Of a stretch of DNA of 64,000 nucleotides, positions 57,033 through 64,000 are shown in pieces. The notes below the pieces were generated by a model. It ran no database searches, had not been told where the DNA came from, and was given only the letters and a program-made list of their open reading frames with translations. The DNA is from Marisa cornuarietis (lineage: Eukaryota > Mollusca > Gastropoda > Architaenioglossa > Ampullariidae): assembly GCA_004794655.1 (NCBI GenBank), contig SMMW01000634.1:4312501-4376500 (forward strand), written 5' to 3'. Positions within the stretch are counted from its first letter, which is position 1, and every line of letters begins with the position of its first letter. Position numbers and translations under genes: made by a program.

Positions 57033-57133
57033 CTTCCATTCCTTGGGTGTGATAGAAACCACCATCTGTTGTCGAGCAGCATTTTCTGCTGGCTCCCTAT
57101 CATGCCGGCTCTCGTTTTCTCTATCCAGTGGCT
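57033..57133 (-). CDS. candidate exon, minus strand
   Basis: On the minus strand acceptor TTATCTACAG and donor AAG|GTTAGT bound 101 nt, entering in phase 1 and leaving in phase 0, coding EPLDRENESRHDREPAEN and MVVSITPKEWK. The entry phase equals that left by the exon at 59632-59680, so it could be an alternative 3' exon of the coiled-coil gene or belong to another gene. Confidence 0.35.
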
Positions 57134-57986
57134 CTGTAGATAAATATACTTCATGTGAGATAAAGCATAAAAACACAACTAACAAATACAGGGTTCCCAG
57201 GGGTGGGTGGAAGGCAATTGGTGTAAAACGCCAAGCAAGCAACTAAGGCTATATCACCGCAAGGCAGCCAGCATGGTAAACAAATGCCAAATGAAAAAGA
57301 ACAGTATGCCCAAGACGAAAGTGGAACCCAGGCCACTGGGGCACTCCAGGGTTGGTGCCAAGTAAGGACCTTTCATGCATTTGTAAGGACCTAGGTGATA
57401 GTCACCAATGCTTCAGTTTTTCTTGTGTACGGTCAAAGGTATTATTTAAGAATTAATCTTTGGTCTTCTCTATGTTCTCAAATATTGCTATTCTAGTAAT
57501 AAATAATCAAAGAGTGAATTTTGATGCCCATCTTCCATATTCAGATAACTTCAAAAGTCTCTTTAACACATTGATAACATACACTGTTCATGTTCCAAGT
57601 TTCCTAGAAATGTAAGCAATAATAATTACAAGAGCTGAAAGGCATCCTTTCAAGAAAGAGATGTTTTCAAAGACCTTTTCAAAGAAGAGTGGGTTTCTTG
57701 TGAATATAGAGGGGCAACTAGTGTAGTCCAGATGTGTGGACCAAATGCTTTTTTTAATTAAAATGACTACAAGGAATGCAAAGACTTGGGGGATTAGAAG
57801 AGGAATGAAGAGAGTGTGCTCCTAATGCTAAACCAAAGGCAGAATGAGTCCAAACTGTCAGGCACAACAGTACATTTATTAATAATTTTCCATGACTTCA
57901 AAGCATAAATTTACAGAATTGTGCAGGATTATTTTAAACTGAATGAGGTACACCAATGAGCATTATTAACACCCGGAAGTCACAAT

Positions 57987-58297
57987 TTAACAACTTTTAA
58001 TTTCTTCCTCTAATCTAGCAATGTCTGATTGAATCTTTGTAATGTCCTTCTTCTTGTCTTTGGCTAACAAACCCATATTGTTGGATCTTTCAATGAGTGA
58101 AAAACGTTTTTGCTCTTGAGCTTGGAAACTATGTCTGTCAGCCAGTTTTAGCAGATGGCGTTCTTCGTCACTGATGGTCTTCAGCCTCTTTATGAGTACT
58201 GCTAGTTCATTTCCTAGTCTCTCTGCGTGCATCTGCTTCTCTTCTGTTTCCTTCTCCTCAGAGAGGTAACATTCATACTTGCCATAAATACTAGAAG
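57987..58297 (-). CDS. terminal exon of the coiled-coil gene
   Basis: Begins after acceptor ATATCAG in phase 1 and encodes [47 protein letters not shown] and a final heptad-like stretch [18 protein letters not shown], then TAA. It is the best-supported exon of this gene. Confidence 0.65.
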
Positions 58298-61200
58298 CTG
58301 ATATCAGTCAGTGCTCCTGAAAAGAACACTTCCCTGGCATTTTTTGAATAATCAAGACTAAAATCTAGCGAAACAATAAGTCTGTGCCCCGAATGAGACT
58401 TGACAGTCATGTGAGGAGGTGTCTGCATTTTGTGCCAAAGTCAAAATGAATTTGTGGTTTTGAAAAAGACATGAAAAATAAATTTGTGGTAATATTTTAT
58501 CGGTGTAAGGACTTGCAAGGGTCAAGGTAAGGACATATGTGAGGACTTGTAAGGAGAGCATAGCAAATATAAGCACTTATAAGACCTTATGACGAAAAAT
58601 ATAAATGTAAGGATTTGTAAGGCTAGGTAAGGACCCTGCGAACCCTGGAAACAACAGCAACAAAATCTATTTGCAAGGGAAAAACGTGACAACAAGGTAT
58701 CCAGCAAAATTGCTCTTGGCAAATGTATTAATCTTCCCCCTTGCTTTTACAAGCACTTAAATATTTGTTTGTCCCAGGATTTCCAAACTTTATTAGCCAT
58801 ATTTAAAAGCTAGAGACAGTTAACACAATCAGAACACTGTGTATGCAGCCTGCACTCTAATTTCATTTGCTGCCCACATAACCTGTAAAAATAAATTTTT
58901 ATCAGCCAAAATTCTTGTCCCTTTCTACCACTACCAAATTTTAATGCCTAATTAGGTCTATGAGCCTACTCAAATTACTGCCATAAAAATGTATGCCTGT
59001 CAGCTTTTACTGACGTTTCATACATCAAGAAATTGAAGGGCTAAAAACAACTCCTTATGCTTTGTAAACTATAGATCAGGTAAAAAATCTGAACTCGGAT
59101 AACACCAAACTGAACAGATGAAAATCTGTTACCATACCAGAAATGATAGGTCCAAAAATAACACTCACAAAGACCAGTGGACATGCCTGAGAGAAACTGT
59201 CTTGTCAGAAAAGAATGAAGTATGAGCAGTTTAGTTTTTGCAAAGAACTTCAACAACAGTTTTGAGTTGTTCTGCTAGCACTTTTTTGTATTTTTTACTT
59301 TTCCTGAATTTTGGGTATACCCAAGCATCTCAATGACTTACATTGTGACACTGCTGGAGAGTTCAGATTGTTATTTATTTTACACAACTGTCACAAACCA
59401 ATGCTTTTTGACGAGTTGCTTACATCATCGTCCACAAATCTCTGCTGTCATCATTAAGGACTGACTATGAAAGGAAATGCTTGCACAGCATGCACTTTGG
59501 AAAATTAAAGCCTCTGGCATGGAGGAAAATGTTTTTGTCTGCTACAAGCAAATTTCTACTTAAAATTAGCTTTACAGAGATTTTAGTGCACTTTTATCAC
59601 ATCTTGTAAGTGAAAAAAACACAAGATATACCTATAACAGGTAGCCCATCCTCATCCAGAAAGATCTTGATGAACCCATCCTATTGAGATACAAAAACAC
59701 AAAGGATTCAAGTCTTTTACTTGCTGTTAGTAATCTCCAAAATAGTAATATTTTTATATCAAAACAGTTACCTCAGAATGCATTCAGTCTGAGCAGAAGG
59801 TGATCTAAAGGTAGCATGTTAAGCCTACAGTTGGTAACAAAAGATGTCTACACCTAACAACAAGTCGACAAAGAGAGCGAGTGGGAACAGGGGATTGCAT
59901 TTTTCAGTCTGAAACAAGGCGACAAAAATGATGAAGAGGAGCAGCTAGAAATCAAATAAGGGATTAGTTTCTTCATGTTCTTGGCACTGTTAACTGTGCA
60001 TGGGAGTTTGTCGGCTTGTGACGTCTGTCCGTCATCTGGTCTCACTTCCTGCTGCTCTCTTGTAAAGCGCATCAAGCTCACCTTTGTGTCAGGTAAATGT
60101 GCTATACCAATCCTATTATTATAACAGAAAATTTACAAATTCTCTATTCTATGCCAAGGTTTATTTTTAGATTTGGAAAGCCTAACACACTTTATTGTCT
60201 AGATTCTTGTAGTACAGAGCTGGTCAGTGATTTCATAGTCATATAATATACACATTATTAAAAGTACCTTTTACATTTAACCCTTGACATTTATTTTAAT
60301 CACTGTGCATCTTTTGATTATTAATGTCAGAAGAAGTAAAAATGGAAAAAAGTTGATGCTACACACACAGATACATGCTTTTTTTTTCTCCCCAACCCCT
60401 CCCCTTTCTCTCTCTCTCATGCACACACCCACACAAACATAAATGAATACATCTGAAAAGAGCCAGATGTCTTGTCTCCACTTACTCTAGCTAAAAAGGA
60501 GACATAGAAGATGTTTTCAACTGTCTGTCCAAATGAATGTGGATTTACCACAAACTCAAAATAGCAGATTGGACTTTCTGAAACAAATATATATATTTAT
60601 ACACAACCAATGTAATCTGCACAGTCTAGCAAACACCATACATTCAGAGACATGGATCACAAGGCATTTTCTTAAAAATGCATACACATCTCTTATCCAC
60701 AGGAATAATCCACTTTTATAAAAGAAATAAATGCTTCAAGGAAGTACTACAGCACTGACACAAGAATTACAAAGAGACTGGAGTAAAGAACTCATGTGTC
60801 TAGCTGAAATATGGTGGTCAAGAGACTTACTAGCATATTATGGTCTCAACATTTGTTGTTACAAAGCAAGGCTGGCCAGAAAGACAATAGTAACACAAAC
60901 GTGAGCTTGATGTCAACTAGCATCTGATAGATTAACTTAAAATTAATATTTTTCTCATACAATTGCATGCTTTAGCAATCAACAGTTAAAAAAGTGGAAT
61001 AAGAATAAGCATGTTTATTTACAAAAATTTACAAGAACTAAGGGTTAATTATAAAAAGTGCTTACTCTCATTTACGTTCTCATACAGATTCCAGAGGTTC
61101 TTTAATATTTCTTCGACTTCTTCTGTGGTAGCCTCTCTTTTCTCATCGAAAGACTTCAGCTGCACACACAGGCACCCACTCATAACAGCAGTAACACGCT

Positions 61201-61861
61201 AACATACAAGACCATGATGTTATCTCAATAACATATGTGGCTGCATAAGCAAGCCTTATATATGTGAGTTATGCAAAGAGATTAACTTTAATGTTACATA
61301 GTATAATCAGGCATCAACACCAGCTATACACAAGGCTGGTTGAAAACTGGCTCAAAGTTTTGTGTAACACATAATTTATGTGAATCTCAAAGAGTATATA
61401 TATCTATATCTCTCCCGGGGACAAGACTGTCCCAAAAGTGAATACTATAGGTTATTCAGGTGTAAACTGGCAAGGAGTTGGCTTTCATTATAATCATTTA
61501 CTCTTTGACAAAAATCACAACTGGTAGAAAATTCTGACATCTGTATAATGTTTCAAAAGAAGAGACATTCGTATCTGTTGATTTGAATCAAAACTCAAGC
61601 TCCTCTAATATCACTGGTCCAGGCTTGTTCTACTTGTTGCCTTGTTTTTCAATCCTATGGCTGTTTTTTCATCAATGATGTGTTTTTCTGCATTAACGTA
61701 CTTTAACAGCAAGCTTATTCACCCTCTTTCTTTTTTTGCACTGTCAATAGTTCCTTACCTCTTTAAGTTCTGTTGTTTTCCCTGGTTCAATGTCTTTCTT
61801 CCCTCTGCGTTCTCGAGTAACTGTTTTCTTCACTACTTCTCCACGCTCAAATGATCCACAC
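57987..61861 (-). CDS. uncharacterised coiled-coil protein, minus-strand gene (partial, 4 exons seen)
   Basis: Inferred exons in transcription order: 61861-61759, 61159-61066 (or to 61076), 59680-59632 and 58297-57987 with stop TAA. The phases agree: 0 between the first two; the second exon must leave in phase 0, which the donor GTAAAT after 61076 gives, while the alternative GTAAGC donor (61066) would need a further small exon; then phase 1 into the last exon. The product is charged and mostly helical, with a basic stretch ([13 protein letters not shown]) near the start, an acidic helix ([15 protein letters not shown]) and a C-terminal coiled coil. I do not recognise the family. The 5' end lies upstream (above 61861) and was not found. 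Confidence 0.5.
58635..58649 (-). mobile_element. possible hAT-like terminal repeat in intron
   Basis: CCCTGCGAACCCTGG (reverse complement CCAGGGTTCGCAGGG) with GTAAGGAC-type repeats to its left resembles the end of a common hAT-derived repeat. A partial counterpart, CAGGGTTGGTGCC, is at 57348. Not proven. Confidence 0.25.
59632..59680 (-). CDS. internal exon of the coiled-coil gene
   Basis: A 49 nt exon between acceptor TCTCAATAG and donor G|GTATAT, coding [16 protein letters not shown]. It joins to the terminal exon in phase 1. Confidence 0.5.
61066..61159 (-). CDS. internal exon of the coiled-coil gene
   Basis: Acceptor GTGTGTGCAG; codes [20 protein letters not shown] and NLWNLYEN. Two donors are possible: GTAAGC (exon to 61066, phase 1) or GTAAAT (exon to 61076, phase 0). 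The second joins directly to the exon at 59680. Confidence 0.55.
61759..61861 (-). CDS. upstream exon of the coiled-coil gene
   Basis: 103 nt ending at donor GAG|GTAAGG, coding [20 protein letters not shown] and an acidic end (TTELKE). The acceptor (TGTGTGAAG) lacks a pyrimidine tract, so the start of this exon is uncertain. Confidence 0.45.
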
Positions 61862-61969
61862 CTTCACACATAATTTATAGTCAATGTAGATGCAACACAA
61901 ACATATTCTAATACAAAAATTTATCACAGCACAGAATGACTCTCATGTCAATCAATCCTCTTCGTACTA

Positions 61970-62400
61970 TTTGCGCATAAGGCCTCAACCAGAGCCCGCC
62001 ACTGATGTCGATCGGCTGAAACCTGCTCCAGGTGACCCCATGTCCAGCCCTTTCCTTTCATCTCCCTTTCCACTGTTCTTCTCCAGGTTTCTTTTGGGCG
62101 GCCTCGTTTTCTTTGGCCGTCTGGAGTCCATCGTAGGGCACTTCTGGAGAGGTCTGCTGTCTGCTAGCAGAGCACATGTCCAATCCATCGCCAACACCTT
62201 CGTTGAACCTGCGTGGTGATGGACTCGGTTTCAGTTCTTCATTGGTGATGGTGTTTGGCCAAAAGATGTTAAGTATGTGCTTGAGGCATCTGTTTTTGGT
62301 CATCTTCCATGATTCTGATCCATAAAGGAGGGTGCTGATCACATTTGACTTGAAAATTCTCAGCTTGGTCTTCTGGCACTTCACTGTTTTTGAACCTGTT
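61970..62400 (-). pseudogene. LINE ORF2 C-terminal region
   Basis: Reads FKSNVISTLLYGSESWKMTK, then in other frames WRWIGHVLC, GQRKRGRPKETWRRTVERE, WTWGHLEQVSADRHQWR: the typical C-terminus of these LINEs. Several frameshifts. Confidence 0.8.
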
Positions 62401-62429
62401 GTTTAGCTGTTTATTGATTTAATACAGTC

Positions 62430-62570
62430 TTCAGGTCATTTTGTCCTGCTGCTTCTTCTGCCAGTTTCTCTATGTAGTCCCTTTTGTCGGTTTTGGTCAT
62501 CCTCTTTACCTCTTTGTTTATTTCTGTATATCTTTGTCTGTGTAGCACTCTAGAAGTGTACTAGTTAATT
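62430..62570 (-). pseudogene. LINE ORF2 linker between endonuclease and RT
   Basis: Reads NKEVKRMTKTDKRDYIEKLA and EEAAGQNDLKTVL, the basic linker preceding RT in this LINE type. It then joins directly to C-terminal sequence, which marks the deletion of RT. Confidence 0.65.
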
Positions 62571-62775
62571 TTTACTTTTGTAGAGGTCGGACGGCCACCA
62601 CACTGTCCCTTTTCTCACGCTGGCTTGCGTAATAGCCAGCCCTGACCTGACATTGTTATCGCGTGTCTTAAGGTCGCCTGACCCATTTAGGAGGCCCTGA
62701 CCAGACAGTAACCGTTCGGACTGTCGTACACGAACGCGAACACACTCACACATGCAGTCATCACACGCATACACT

Positions 62776-62935
62776 GTTAGGAATGTTGGTGTAACAAGGC
62801 TGACGCCCTTGCGTATTTTCCTGGATTGGTAGGGATTGTCTCCCCTGAATTGAATGTTGATAGGGGGGCGCTGTTTAGGAATTGGAAGAGAGAGCAGACG
62901 AGAGAGTCGGAGAGAAGGAAAGATTTGTGAAGAAG
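62776..62935 (+). repeat. LTR fragment related to the Gmr1-like element
   Basis: Shares with 48542-48720 the blocks GTGTAACRAGG, GTATTTTC, GGTAGGGATTGTC, CCCTGAATTGAATGTTGATA and GAGAGAGCAGACG-like text. A diverged solo or broken LTR of the same family. Confidence 0.65.
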
Positions 62936-63079
62936 GTCAGAATTAATAAAATCTACTGTGCACAGCAAATTCTATCTTGTGCAGCAGCTAACCCACCCCA
63001 TTCGTAGCCATCAAAGTGGTGTTGGTTACATCTGTGTTGTTCCTTTAGACGTTCAGATCTAGTGTTGTTGATTTTCTGC

Positions 63080-64000
63080 TTGGTTGACTTTCTCTCATCT
63101 ATCCTTTTCCATGTCTCTTCTCTGATCCACTGTTCTTTCTTTTTTATGTTGGAAGCCCAGTATTTTCTCTCCTGTTTCCTGTAAGACTCGACTGAAGTCC
63201 TCTAAGGTCATCTCCTGTTGGTCCCCTAGTGCCTGGAACCTGTTCTTTACTTCCACTACAAATGACCGTTTGGTGGCTGGGTCTTTCAGTCTGTCGGAGT
63301 CAACTCTCTGCTGACGTGCCTGTTTTCCTCGCGATCGACGTAGCTTCAGAGAAACTGCGGCTATCATAAGAGTGTGGTCACTGGCAACGTCTGCTCCTTT
63401 GTAGGCTCTGACATCTTGAAGTGAGCTACTCCATCTTCGGTTGATGATGACATGGTCTATCTGGTTCTTTGTGATCCTGTCTGGTGATGTCCACATGCCT
63501 TGTGGATGTCTTTATGTTGGAAGAGTGTGCCTCCAATCAGTAGATTGTTTTCTTCAAAGCCTGCCAGTCTCTCTCCATTATCATTGATGGTTCCAATTCC
63601 ATGCCTGCCCATGATATGCTCCCTACTGGTATTGTCACTTCCCACCTTGGCAATGAGATCGCCGGTGATGAGCAACATATCATGGGCTCAGACGCTCTCT
63701 GTGGCTGCCTGGAGCTGATCGTAAAAAGCATCATTGTCTTCTGCCTCGGTCTTCTGTTGGTGCATAGCAAACTAGCACTGTCAGCTTGGTGTACTTTGAA
63801 TGGAATCTTGCTCTCAGAAGCCTGGGTCCATAAGACTTTCATTCCAGCAGTGTCTTTTCAGTTTTCCTGTTGAGGAGTAGTGCTACTCCTTCAGAGTGTT
63901 GATCGTCTGGTCTTCCTGAGAACAGGATAGTATGTCCTGACAATAGTCTCCTTTTTCCCATGCCGGTCCATCTGACCTCAGTGACTCCCAGGATGTCCAA
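63080..64000 (-). pseudogene. LINE ORF2 endonuclease domain
   Basis: Reading from the window edge: LDILGVTEVRWTGMGKRRLL (catalytic Glu), SEGVALLLNRK, LTVLVCYAPTED, then in shifted frames LLITGDLIAKVGSDN, MGRHGIGTINDNGERL, NQIDHVIINRRW and GADVASDHTLM (catalytic D-H). Stops and frameshifts are present. The N-terminus lies beyond the window. Confidence 0.85.

Larger units (their letters stand above)
61945..64000 (-). mobile_element. APE-type LINE lacking the RT core, runs off window
   Basis: Minus-strand order: endonuclease (64000-63080), linker (62570-62430) and C-terminal domain (62400-61970). The whole RT core is missing between linker and C-terminus. An LTR-like fragment interrupts it around 62776-62990. 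Confidence 0.75.

Noticed and set aside
1..64000. tRNA, rRNA, CRISPR array or prokaryotic operon
   Set aside because: No cloverleaf with intact arms, rRNA core or regularly spaced repeats was seen; tRNA-like text occurs only as primer-binding sites of LTR elements.

Overview
This window is eukaryotic genomic DNA from an animal, most likely a lophotrochozoan such as a mollusc. Reasons: spliced genes with GT-AG introns, long (CA)n/(GT)n and (ATC)n microsatellites, and a dense mix of LINEs (APE-type and L2/CR1-type), Ty3/gypsy LTR elements, piggyBac, hAT, PIF/Harbinger and P-type DNA transposons. The assignment to molluscs is an inference from the repeat types; no phylogenetic marker gene was recognised. 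No rRNA, tRNA, CRISPR array or bacterial operon was seen.

Layout. (1) 1-8,230: mostly non-coding, with microsatellites, a tandem pair of ~150 bp repeats, a degraded ~200 bp tandem duplication and two broken LINE 3' ends. (2) 8,238-16,492, plus strand: one host gene of ten inferred exons. All junction phases agree and give about 1,424 codons for a many-pass membrane protein that I do not recognise. (3) 16,493-19,800: no gene seen, some minisatellites. (4) 19,815-22,509: an inverted-repeat MITE, a broken piggyBac element and a LINE remnant. (5) 22,510-26,378: a gypsy element with near-identical LTRs that keeps gag and integrase but has lost protease, RT and RNase H; it sits inside the LINE remnant. 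(6) 28,212-29,561: a minus-strand LINE fragment with a 23 bp target-site duplication and a small hAT element inside its 3' UTR.

(7) About 29,600-39,580: a large plus-strand LINE (ORF1 + ORF2). Its ORF1 is interrupted by a PIF/Harbinger element whose two genes are reciprocally interleaved on opposite strands. Its ORF2 is interrupted by a truncated LTR element flanked by a 4 bp duplication. (8) 39,640-41,360: L2/CR1 and piggyBac remnants. (9) 42,005-49,312: an LTR element with CAAGC target duplications, a tRNA-Trp-type primer site and the unusual pol order integrase, RT, RNase H (Gmr1-like). One LINE is nested in its integrase, carrying a hydrophobic leader and a 2A-like motif, and another in its RT. 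The whole element interrupts an L2/CR1 LINE. (10) 50,167-55,400: Harbinger, hAT, piggyBac and P-type transposase remnants. (11) 57,033-61,861, minus strand: exons of a host gene for a coiled-coil protein that I do not recognise. (12) 61,945-64,000, minus strand: a LINE with endonuclease and C-terminal parts but no RT core, carrying a stray LTR fragment.

The window is thus two host genes with a nest of transposons between them. In four cases, removing the insert and one copy of its target duplication rejoins the interrupted coding sequence in frame or restores a recognisable family motif, which gives an order of insertion. Family assignments rest on reading the protein motifs; no database search was run.
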